Origin: JAIQFF01 sp963725615
GTDB lineage: Bacteria > Acidobacteriota > Terriglobia > Terriglobales > Acidobacteriaceae
Assembly: GCA_963725615.1 (NCBI GenBank)
Contig: CAVRZO010000021.1
Location: 1-64,000 of the forward strand
Direction: 5' to 3'
DNA: 64,000 bases
Shown piece by piece: positions 1-7,401 of this stretch (its first letter is position 1; every line of letters begins with the position of its first letter). Below the pieces are notes generated by a model. It was not told the DNA's origin. It searched no databases and was given only the letters and a program-made list of their open reading frames with translations. The position numbers and the translations under genes were made by a program.

Positions 1-91
1 ACTGCGTTCCACTTCCTAGCTCTAATTGACTGCTGCGCTGGGACTTAGCTATGGCATCTCCCTTGCAGCCATACCTTATGGGGGCGGTGCT

Positions 92-712
92 GTGAAGATT
101 TCGGTTCGGAGTGTCATTCTGGCGTTGGCCGGAGTACTGGTGTGCAGCGCTTGTGGCGGAGGCAGCATGTCGCCTGCTCCGGCGCGTACATCTTCGACCA
201 CTTCGACCGGATCGGATCCCATGACGGTTTCATTCTCGACCCACGCCGGATATTCCTGCACAACCATCTCCGGCACTGATTTCTGTCCTGGCGAAGAGTT
301 CGACAAATTGGCAGTTATTCCGGGCAAAAGCGGCGGCATTACGATTACGCGGATCACATTCCTGTACACCGTCGGCGATCCGATGTTGAATGCCGAAAAC
401 TTTCCGCCCGGGCCCCAGCCGCAGGTGGCGTTGCCGTGTACGACTCCGCCCTCCATCAGCATTGGACCGCCAGGCAACGCCGCGTTCAGCTTGAATTTGA
501 AGTCGGGCGGCAGCGCGAACTATCCTGGGGATACGAACCCTGCGTTCAACGATAGCGGGCCAATTGCCATACACTTGAGCAGTGCGACCGAAGTGTATTA
601 CGGCTACGGAAATCCTTTGGACACGGTGAATCCACCGAATTACGGCTGCTGGTATGGCGAGAATGATGGCGCCGTTCAGGGCAAGCTCAACATTCAGTAC
701 ATCACTCCCTAA
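92..712 (+). CDS. Hypothetical exported protein, probable lipoprotein
   Basis: I do not recognise a family. The GTG at 92 is preferred over an upstream TTG at 26 because it begins directly with a secretion signal: KISVR, then a hydrophobic stretch (VILALAGVLV), then CSAC followed by GGGS. The last Cys is a plausible lipidation site, although the -3 residue is Cys rather than Leu, so the lipobox is imperfect. The mature part is rich in Ser, Thr, Pro and Gly with several Cys (DFCPGEEF, ALPCTTPP, GCWYGE) and looks like a beta-rich extracellular domain. A run of G at 79-85 may be the ribosome-binding site. It stands upstream of the exosortase cassette but is separated by about 400 bases, so a link is unproven. 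Confidence 0.55.
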   Translation: MKISVRSVILALAGVLVCSACGGGSMSPAPARTSSTTSTGSDPMTVSFSTHAGYSCTTISGTDFCPGEEFDKLAVIPGKSGGITITRITFLYTVGDPMLNAENFPPGPQPQVALPCTTPPSISIGPPGNAAFSLNLKSGGSANYPGDTNPAFNDSGPIAIHLSSATEVYYGYGNPLDTVNPPNYGCWYGENDGAVQGKLNIQYITP

Positions 713-1118
713 ATTTACCCGCAGGACGGGCCTGTGTGGTCGCCCTGGTGTGGTCGCGATCAGACTCCTGAACTTGATGGCTTCTTCCACGATTCGGCCG
801 GCAAACGAATGCTATTTGTTTCCCACTCGAAGCCGGCAAATTACTCTTTTCCGGACACTTACCGTCACAAGTTGCAGGTTTGTGAACAATAGGGATTTCA
901 TCTGCTCAGGAACTGGCATTTGTTTTCCCTCGAACGGTAGGGTCGTGCACTAACAAATCCTTTTTTGTGCAAATCTCTTCACATTTTTTCCCCTTGGGGT
1001 AGTCCGCTTCGATGATTCCACGATGTTCCGGCTTTGGCAGGTGGCGTGCACTATAGATGATCTCCAACGCTCTTTTTCCTCCCCCCGAGCTTGAAATCAC
1101 AGATCCATTGAGGAGCAC
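713..1118. other. Intergenic region ahead of the exosortase cassette
   Basis: About 400 bases without a convincing gene. It holds the sigma-54-type promoter at 1034-1050, a T-rich stretch around 960-990 and the AGGAG ribosome-binding site at 1111-1115. A 99-codon open frame across 654-953 overlaps the preceding gene and has no family features. Confidence 0.5.
1034..1050 (+). promoter_or_regulatory. Candidate sigma-54 (RpoN) promoter
   Basis: The sequence TTGGCAGGTGGCGTGCA carries GG at 1036-1037 and GC at 1048-1049 with exactly ten bases between. That is the invariant -24/-12 spacing of RpoN promoters, and TTGGCA matches the -24 box fully. The only departure in the -12 box is G for T (GTGCA against TTGCA). 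It lies about 70 bases before the PEP-CTERM start. PEP-CTERM loci in other bacteria are often tied to the PrsK/PrsR two-component pair and RpoN. The match is seen; its function is inferred. Confidence 0.55.
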
Positions 1119-1997
1119 TTGAAAGACGCCAACGTCAGTGTGGTTCGCCATCGTCATCGCCGGCCCAGCCGAACGAGCGCTGCGACCAAGTTCCTGGTGG
1201 CGCTGCTGTTTGCGGCGACGGCAGCTACAACCTGGCAGTTTGCCCGGCAACAGTCGGCTTCGAGCATGTCGTATGTGCGTCCGGAACTTAAAGCGATCAA
1301 GTTGAACGAAGCTGATCCGTCGGCATCGGCAGGTCGCGCATATTCCTCGTTCTTAGACTCTCGTCCCGGCCGCCCAGTGTATCTGCATTCGGTGATTCCT
1401 GGCGGAGTCGCGAGTGCCGAAGAGTTGCGGCAGGCCATGGAGCATGATTCAGTGGTGGCACAACAGTTCGCGGGATTTGATTTTCAGCGGGCCCACCTGG
1501 TGCAGGTTTCCGAGAAGCAGTCGATGCATGTTGCCTATCGCATGGGGCAGAAGGTGTACTGGACACGAAAAAAGGTGACGCTGCATCCCGGGGAAACTCT
1601 CATCAGTGATGGAAAAATTGTGGCGCGCACCCGGTGTGGAAATCGGATCGCCATGACCCCGCTGGGTCCGCCGGCGTTAACAGAACCTGCAGACGCAGAT
1701 CTCAACCAGCCTCTTTTCGCTAATGACATGGTAACGCCCCCAGTCGATCCTCAGCCCGAAGCCTACGCAGCAGTCATTCCGATGGCTGCGCCCATCGGCG
1801 CGAATGCGCTGCGGGCCACCAAACGGAAAGGTCTGCTTCCATTCTTTGTCCTGCCGTTTTTTGGCGCGGCCGGCACTGGCGGTGGTTCCTCGCACACGCC
1901 ACTGGCGGTCACGCCTGAACCCGGAACTCTGTTGCTGTTCTCCAGCGGATTGGCTGGTGTGTTCTGGAGGTTGCGCAAGTCGGGGCGTAAACAATAG
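1119..1997 (+). CDS. PEP-CTERM sorting-domain protein
   Basis: An exported protein with a C-terminal sorting signal: TPEPGT, a hydrophobic segment (LLLFSSGLAGVFW) and a basic tail (RLRKSGRKQ) at residues about 266-292. This is the tripartite tag that exosortases recognise. The N-terminus has basic residues followed by a membrane segment (about residues 24-38). The middle (about 45-200) has no family I recognise; a hydrophobic Gly-rich stretch (LLPFFVLPFFGAAGTGGG) lies just before the tag. The start is TTG with AGGAG at 1111-1115, well spaced. The stop directly abuts the exosortase ATG, so the two are surely cotranscribed. It is the likely, perhaps dedicated, substrate of that enzyme. Confidence 0.85.
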   Translation: MKDANVSVVRHRHRRPSRTSAATKFLVALLFAATAATTWQFARQQSASSMSYVRPELKAIKLNEADPSASAGRAYSSFLDSRPGRPVYLHSVIPGGVASAEELRQAMEHDSVVAQQFAGFDFQRAHLVQVSEKQSMHVAYRMGQKVYWTRKKVTLHPGETLISDGKIVARTRCGNRIAMTPLGPPALTEPADADLNQPLFANDMVTPPVDPQPEAYAAVIPMAAPIGANALRATKRKGLLPFFVLPFFGAAGTGGGSSHTPLAVTPEPGTLLLFSSGLAGVFWRLRKSGRKQ

Positions 1998-2906
1998 ATG
2001 CAAAGTCTCGGCTGGTCCAGGCCCAGTTTTCTCAAACACGGTTTCCCCAAACACGGAGCTCTGCTTTACGTTCAAGCTGGCATTCTTCTTCTGTTAGCCA
2101 CGTGGCTGTACGGTCCATTCGCCCTTCGGATGGCAAGTCAGTGGTGGCAGGACCCGAACTACACCCACGGTTTCTTTGTGCCGGTATTCTCGCTGTTCTT
2201 GCTTTGGGAGCGGCGTGCGAAACTGGCGACGCTTCGAATCGAGCCAGCCTGGTCAGGTCTCGTCATTCTCCTTTTTGCCCTGATGACGCTGGTAGTGGGC
2301 ACGATCAAATCTGGATTTTTCCTCTATCGCGTGTCGGTCCTGCTTTTTATCGCCGGACTCGTAGTCTTTCTTGCGGGATGGAAACATCTGGCGGCGATTT
2401 CGTTTCCGCTGGCATTCCTGGTCTTGATGATCCCCTCTTCCACATTGATGGAGCAGATTACCTTTCCGCTGCAGATCATCGCGTCCAAGATCGCGAGTTT
2501 TCTGCTCATGCTGGCGGGAGTCCCCACGGTCCGGGAAGGCAACATCATTCTCTTACCTAGCGCGCAGCTGGAGGTGGCGGAAGCCTGCAGCGGGATCCGA
2601 TCGCTGTTCTCGCTGCTTACACTGACCATTGTTTACGGGTATATGGCGGAAACAAGAATTAGCGTACGGGTTCTGCTGGCGTTGATCGCAGTTCCAATCT
2701 CAGTTTTCGCGAATGCTCTGCGAATCGCTTTCACCGGTCTGATGGTGGAAGGCTGGGGTGTGGAGCGGGCGGAGGGGACGATCCACGCGCTTTCGGGATG
2801 GCTGGTCTTCGTCGCCTGCCTGGCGCTGATTTTCGTGCTTCACCGGCTGATCCAAATTCTTTGGCTGAGCCCGAGCGAAGGCGCAGTGCGGGAGGAGTAC
2901 GCGTGA
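1998..2906 (+). CDS. xrt: Exosortase (membrane cysteine transpeptidase-like)
   Basis: A polytopic membrane protein of 302 residues with the exosortase signature. The proposed catalytic Cys is Cys197 in EACSGIRS, Arg242 lies in NALRI and His263 in HALSGW, which are the three residues conserved in the family. Exosortases cleave PEP-CTERM proteins at the membrane and probably attach the new C-terminus to a surface partner, in parallel with exopolysaccharide export. The ATG follows the PEP-CTERM stop without a gap, and the stop overlaps the next gene by four bases. No polysaccharide-synthesis genes are in the window, so this is a compact satellite cassette or the edge of a larger one. I do not assign the XrtA-D subtype. 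Confidence 0.93.
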   Translation: MQSLGWSRPSFLKHGFPKHGALLYVQAGILLLLATWLYGPFALRMASQWWQDPNYTHGFFVPVFSLFLLWERRAKLATLRIEPAWSGLVILLFALMTLVVGTIKSGFFLYRVSVLLFIAGLVVFLAGWKHLAAISFPLAFLVLMIPSSTLMEQITFPLQIIASKIASFLLMLAGVPTVREGNIILLPSAQLEVAEACSGIRSLFSLLTLTIVYGYMAETRISVRVLLALIAVPISVFANALRIAFTGLMVEGWGVERAEGTIHALSGWLVFVACLALIFVLHRLIQILWLSPSEGAVREEYA

Positions 2907-3550
2907 TCTCGAGAAATGCGCGCCTCGCGATTGTCACGCTGCTTCTGGCCGGAACGGCGCTGTTCCTGCGAGCTCTCGATCGCAAGCAGTCTGTTTTGCC
3001 GCGAACCGCGCTGGCATCGTTCCCGCTTGAGTTGAAGAGTTGGGCAGGGACGGACATTCCAATTCCCGATGAAACTTTGAAGAGTCTCGGCAAGGGCGAG
3101 TTCCTGCAGCGGACGTACAAGGACCCGGTCAGCGGTGGAGCTTACGTTGATCTGTACGTCGCATACATTCCGGATCAGCACGCATTGTTCCGCCATTTGC
3201 CGCAAGTCTGTCTGGAAGGTGCGGGCTGGTCGCCGGTGGAGTCGGGCACGACCACGCTGGCGTTTCCCGGGGATGCTCCTTTTCCCGCCAATCGTTACGT
3301 GATTGCCAAAGGAGACGATCGTCAACTCGTCGTGTTCTGGTACTCGGTCCGCGGTCGTCGTGTGGCCACCCAGGACTGGAGGAATGCTTACCTTGCGCTC
3401 GATTCGCTTCGCCTGAGCCGAACCGACAACGCTCTGATTCGAATGAACACCGAATTGCGGCCCGGAGAAAAACCGGAGGACGCTGAGCGTCGGCTGCTCT
3501 CGTTTGCGGGGTTGGTCAATCCGCTGCTGAAAAACTACATTCCGCTTTGA
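2903..3550 (+). CDS. epsI: EpsI family protein (DUF3485)
   Basis: 215 residues with an N-terminal membrane anchor (LAIVTLLLAGTALFL) and the EpsI/DUF3485 pattern: LELKSWAGTDIPI, YVAYIPDQHALFRHLPQVCLEGAGW, VVFWYSVRG and a C-terminal RLLSFAGLVNPLL. EpsI proteins accompany exosortases either as separate genes or fused to their C-terminus; their role is not established. The GTG at 2903 is chosen over a longer frame from 2798 because GGAGG lies at 2891-2895 and the start overlaps the exosortase stop as GTGA, indicating translational coupling. His and Cys in the HLPQVCLEG stretch are conserved in the family. Confidence 0.88.
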   Translation: MISRNARLAIVTLLLAGTALFLRALDRKQSVLPRTALASFPLELKSWAGTDIPIPDETLKSLGKGEFLQRTYKDPVSGGAYVDLYVAYIPDQHALFRHLPQVCLEGAGWSPVESGTTTLAFPGDAPFPANRYVIAKGDDRQLVVFWYSVRGRRVATQDWRNAYLALDSLRLSRTDNALIRMNTELRPGEKPEDAERRLLSFAGLVNPLLKNYIPL

Positions 3551-3610
3551 TGGCTTGATCACCAAGCCGCCCATAGTCCAACGCCTTTGTGGTCATGATT
3601 TTTGAACGGA

Positions 3611-5395
3611 CTATCTAGTCTTGGGCTTGGCGGTTTCGACGATTCCGCTGCCTTCACGAATGGTGAGTATCTGGTTGGCTTTCACCTGCGTGAAGCGTTC
3701 GATCTTCTGCGTAGTCGGCCACTTGACCTCGATGACATCCACGGTCTGGGCCTTCCCCAAGCCGAAGTGCAGGCGCAGGTCAGACTGTGACATGACGCTC
3801 GTGCCGCTGTGAACTTCATCCATTTGCGTGTGATTGCCGGTGACCACGCGCACTCGGGCGCCGATGGCGGTGCGATTGCACTTGGTGCCGATCAGCTTCA
3901 TCTTGATCCAGTTTTGGAGATTACTGCGGTCGTTGCGCAGCAGTGAGGGCAGGTCGTTCATATTCAGAATGAGAGCATCAACATCGCCGTCGTTGTCGTA
4001 GTCTCCGAAGGCGGCGCCCCGACTTGAGAAGCGCTCACTGATACCGGGCCCCGCCTCGGATGAGACGTCTTTAAATTTTCCATTGCCCAGGTTCTTGTAG
4101 AGAAGCCGCGGGTTCTTGAAGGTCTGACCGATGTCGCGGCTTTCGATCTCCGGATAAACGTGTCCGTTGACCTGCATGAGGTCGGTCCAGCCGTCGTTGT
4201 CGTAGTCGAGAAAGCCGCAGCCCCAAGCGACGTAGCGGTTGTTGATTCCGATGCCCGATGAAAACGTGACGTCGGTAAAAGTTCCGTCGCCGTTGTTGTG
4301 ATAGAGGTTGCAGGTGTCGTCGGCGAAGTTGGTTTTGAAAATGTCCAGCCAGCCGTCGCAATCATAGTCACCGACCGCCACACCCATGCCGGCCTGCTCG
4401 TGGCCATTCTCGCTATAGGCGCACCCGGCGATGACCGCGATATCGGTGAACGTTCCATCGTGATTGTTGTGGAACAAGATGCTGGGTTCCGAATCCACGG
4501 CCACATAAATATCCGGCCAGCCGTCGTTGTCGAAATCATACGAGACCGCGGTAATGGAGTAGCGCGGGCCAGGCTTGAGGATGCCTGACTTCTCGGACAC
4601 GTCGGTAAACGTTCCATCGCCGTTGTTGTGATAGAGAACGTTAGTGTCGGCAGGGAGGCCGCGCGGACCGCACATCACCGGGATACCCTTCCACTGGCAG
4701 GTAAGAGGATCGTCAGGCGCAGGCGCTTTTGCCGGATCGAGTTTGATGTAGTTGCAGACGAAGAGATCGAGGTTCCCGTCGCGATCATAGTCGAGCCAGG
4801 TGCAGCCGGCTCCCCAGCGGAATTGTTCGTCGTAGACTCCGGCCTTGCGAGTGACGTCTGTGAAAGTGCCGTCTCCGTTGTTGTGAAACAGGATGTTGTG
4901 TCCCCAGAAGCAGCAGAACAGGTCGTCCCAACCGTCGTTGTTGTAGTCGCCCACGCAGACGCCAGTCTGCCAGCCGGTGCGTCCAAGGCCGGATTTTTCA
5001 GTGACGTCGGTGAAAGTTCCGTCGCGATTATTTTTGTAGAGATGCGAGGTGGGGGCCTTGCCGGGCGGCCAGTTGGCATCGAGGTGCGTGCCGTTGGTTA
5101 GATAAATGTCCAGCCATCCGTCGTGGTCGTAATCGAAAAAGGCCAGCCCGCTGCCTTTGGCTTCGATGATGTAGCGCTTGTGATCGGCCGCGCCCCAGAC
5201 ATTGGGAACGTTCAGACCGGCTTCTTTGGACACGTCTACGAATGTCACTGGGGACGTGGGCGCGGGATTTGCTGCGGTGGTTTGGAGGGCTGCTGAGCTT
5301 TTCCATTTCCACAGTGGAGTGGTGAGCGCGTCCATCAGCGTGCTGCCGAGAACGATCAGGGAAGAGCCCAGGAAATGGCGTCTTGGAAGATTCAT
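3611..5395 (-). CDS. CRTAC1 family protein (FG-GAP repeats, ASPIC/UnbV C-terminus)
   Basis: 594 residues. The N-terminus carries a twin-arginine-like signal (NLPRRHFLGSS). The body consists of repeats of the type HNNGDGTFTDVT followed by GDYDxDGWLDI; these Asp-rich loops bind calcium in FG-GAP beta-propellers. The C-terminus is the ASPIC/UnbV domain (IGARVRV, LHFGLGKAQTVDVIEVKWP). The protein is expected in the periplasm or on the surface; the biochemical role of this family in bacteria is unknown. It is the last gene of a four-gene minus-strand run with two other CRTAC1 proteins and two large TPR proteins, separated from the previous gene by 230 bases that hold repeats. Confidence 0.9.
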   Translation of the reverse strand: MNLPRRHFLGSSLIVLGSTLMDALTTPLWKWKSSAALQTTAANPAPTSPVTFVDVSKEAGLNVPNVWGAADHKRYIIEAKGSGLAFFDYDHDGWLDIYLTNGTHLDANWPPGKAPTSHLYKNNRDGTFTDVTEKSGLGRTGWQTGVCVGDYNNDGWDDLFCCFWGHNILFHNNGDGTFTDVTRKAGVYDEQFRWGAGCTWLDYDRDGNLDLFVCNYIKLDPAKAPAPDDPLTCQWKGIPVMCGPRGLPADTNVLYHNNGDGTFTDVSEKSGILKPGPRYSITAVSYDFDNDGWPDIYVAVDSEPSILFHNNHDGTFTDIAVIAGCAYSENGHEQAGMGVAVGDYDCDGWLDIFKTNFADDTCNLYHNNGDGTFTDVTFSSGIGINNRYVAWGCGFLDYDNDGWTDLMQVNGHVYPEIESRDIGQTFKNPRLLYKNLGNGKFKDVSSEAGPGISERFSSRGAAFGDYDNDGDVDALILNMNDLPSLLRNDRSNLQNWIKMKLIGTKCNRTAIGARVRVVTGNHTQMDEVHSGTSVMSQSDLRLHFGLGKAQTVDVIEVKWPTTQKIERFTQVKANQILTIREGSGIVETAKPKTR

Positions 5396-5625
5396 AGAGA
5401 ACAGTCGTCAGTCTTCGGTCGTCAGTCGTCAGGCTTCAGTCGTCAGCGACCACGGTCACGTCCAGGAAGCTCGTTTAACAAGGTTGTCATCCCGACCGCA
5501 GCGAAGCGGAGTGGAGGGACCTTGTGTTTCAGAGATCTGAACCGGCCTTGTCGGCCCCCCCACCCTGTCTTTCCCAAAAAACGGGAAAGACGAGGATGGG
5601 GCACCCATTGTTCTTTTGGCCTTCG
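5396..5625. repeat. Intergenic repeats between two CRTAC1 genes
   Basis: Two things are seen. At 5407-5450 a short motif (GTCGTCAG/CAGTCTTCGGTC) is repeated four times in tandem. At 5486-5523 lies a 38-base unit beginning GTCATCCCGACC whose reverse complement recurs with three mismatches at 38836-38873. A small inverted repeat (TCTTTCCC/GGGAAAGA) at about 5569-5590 follows. No gene is visible. Confidence 0.6.
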
Positions 5626-7377
5626 TCATTTGCTGGGCACCTTGGGGAACTTACGCGGCACGATGCCTGTGCCCTCCTTGATGGCAATAATTTGATCAAT
5701 GGGGACATTCGCCAGACGGTCAACTTGTCCGCTGGGCCAGGTGATCTCGAGAGAATCTATTTTGGTGCGCTTACCCAGGCCGAATTGGATTCGCGGGTCG
5801 TTGGCCGACATATAACTCATGCCTCCCTTTGCTTGCTCCACATGCACGAAGCCTTCGGACGTCAGCTTCAGGGAAGCGCCGATGCCGTCGCGATTGGAGC
5901 GGGTTCCGATCAGCAGGACTTCCAGCCAGTGATTGGCGCTTCCGCCGTCGTTGCGCAGAACTGAGGGATAGTCGCCACGGTTATTGGTGGCGATGTCGAT
6001 GTCGCCATCGTTGTCGAAGTCGGCAGTTGCCAGGCCCCGCCCGGCGACGGGACGCATGAAGTCAGGGCCCAATGATCCCGACATTTTTTCGAACTGTCCC
6101 TTGCCCAGGTTGCGGAACATCAGCAGCGGTTCCTTGTACGTCACTTCGTTATGGTAAAGCTGAATATTATCCAGCATGGCGCCGTTCAATTGCAGAATGT
6201 CGGGCCAGCCGTCGTTATCGTAGTCCAGAAATTTCATGGCCACGCCGCTCAGCAGGACGGCCTTGTTTCCGATGCCGGAGCGAAACGTTTCGTCATTGAA
6301 GGTGCCGTCGTGGTTGTTGTGGTAGAGGCGATTCAGTTCGTGATCGAGATGTGTAACGTAAACATCCTGCCAGCCATCGCCATCCACGTCGGCGGCATCA
6401 ATGCCCATGCCTGCTTCGTAGCGTCCGTCCTCGCTGGCGGCCATGCCGGAGACGAATGATACGTCCTCAAAAGTTCCGTTGCGCTTGTTGATGAACAGAA
6501 AATTCGGCCAGGTGTCATTGGCGATGGCGATGTCGGTCCAACCGTCGTTGTTGAAGTCGGCCAGGACCACACCCATGCCCTTCGACTCAGGCTTGCCAAC
6601 GCCGGACGCGTCGCTCACGTCGGTGAACGTTCCGTCATGATTGTTGTGGTAGAGCTTGGTCTTCTGTCCTCTGTAGTTGTTGGGATGACAGTAGGAGCGG
6701 TAACCAGGCCGGCGTTCGCCGCACCACTGGTTGGTCTTCGGGGTCCAGTCGATGTAGTTGGTCACCAGCAGGTCGAGCCATCCGTCTTTGTCGTAGTCGA
6801 ACCATCCTGCGCTGGCGGACCATCCACCTTTGTCCGCCACTCCCGCCTTGGCGGTCACGTCGGTGAAAGTTCCGTCGCCGTTGTTGTGATAAAGGATCGC
6901 GCTGCCGTAGCCAGTTACGTAGAGATCGGGATACCCGTCGTTGTCGAAATCTCCGACGGCGACACCCTGACCGTAATGGCCCTGACCTCCGACGCCGGCC
7001 TTTTCGGTGACGTCAGAGAAAGTTCCGTCACCGTTGTTGTGATAGAGCGCGCTGCGCAAGGGTTGCGGCGGCGTGTAAATGTCGGTGGCGGCCGATTGGA
7101 CGAAGTACAGGTCCATAAGGCCGTCCTGGTCGTAGTCGAGCCAGGCGACGCCGGTGCCCATGGTTTCAAGATAATATTTTTCGTCTGTGGCGGTTGCATC
7201 CTGAAGAAAAGTGATTCCGGCGGCTTGTCGAATGTCGGTGTAACGCACGGGCACGCGGTCATCTTGAGTTTTCGGAGGCTGTTCTGCGAAGGCCACCATG
7301 GCGGCAGCCGTTCCTATGAGCACGCCGAGCGCGAGAATTACGTCAGGTCGCGTACGCGTGTTGGATTTCTTCCGCAT
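5626..7377 (-). CDS. CRTAC1 family protein (FG-GAP repeats, ASPIC/UnbV C-terminus)
   Basis: 583 residues with a signal-anchor (ILALGVLIGTAAAMVAFAE) and at least six FG-GAP units (LYHNNGDGTFTDVT, GDFDNDGYPDLYV, WFDYDKDGWLDLLV and others). The C-terminal ASPIC/UnbV domain reads IGASLKL and IQFGLGKRTKIDSLEITWP. It is a secreted calcium-binding beta-propeller of unknown role. Its start lies 24 bases after the stop of the upstream TPR gene, so the two are one transcription unit. It resembles the 3611-5395 protein in layout but differs enough in sequence to be an old paralogue, not a recent tandem copy. Confidence 0.9.
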   Translation of the reverse strand: MRKKSNTRTRPDVILALGVLIGTAAAMVAFAEQPPKTQDDRVPVRYTDIRQAAGITFLQDATATDEKYYLETMGTGVAWLDYDQDGLMDLYFVQSAATDIYTPPQPLRSALYHNNGDGTFSDVTEKAGVGGQGHYGQGVAVGDFDNDGYPDLYVTGYGSAILYHNNGDGTFTDVTAKAGVADKGGWSASAGWFDYDKDGWLDLLVTNYIDWTPKTNQWCGERRPGYRSYCHPNNYRGQKTKLYHNNHDGTFTDVSDASGVGKPESKGMGVVLADFNNDGWTDIAIANDTWPNFLFINKRNGTFEDVSFVSGMAASEDGRYEAGMGIDAADVDGDGWQDVYVTHLDHELNRLYHNNHDGTFNDETFRSGIGNKAVLLSGVAMKFLDYDNDGWPDILQLNGAMLDNIQLYHNEVTYKEPLLMFRNLGKGQFEKMSGSLGPDFMRPVAGRGLATADFDNDGDIDIATNNRGDYPSVLRNDGGSANHWLEVLLIGTRSNRDGIGASLKLTSEGFVHVEQAKGGMSYMSANDPRIQFGLGKRTKIDSLEITWPSGQVDRLANVPIDQIIAIKEGTGIVPRKFPKVPSK

Positions 7378-7401
7378 TCTGGCTTTTGTTGTTCGTTTGT
7401 C

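Noticed and set aside
26..91. Upstream TTG extension of the first gene
   Set aside because: The GTG at 92 gives a proper signal sequence at the N-terminus; the extension would bury it.
654..953. 99-codon open frame after the first gene
   Set aside because: Overlaps the end of that gene, has no family motif and sits in a region with promoter signals.
5407..5450. CRISPR-like short repeats
   Set aside because: Units are 8-12 bases, irregular and without spacers; a simple tandem repeat.
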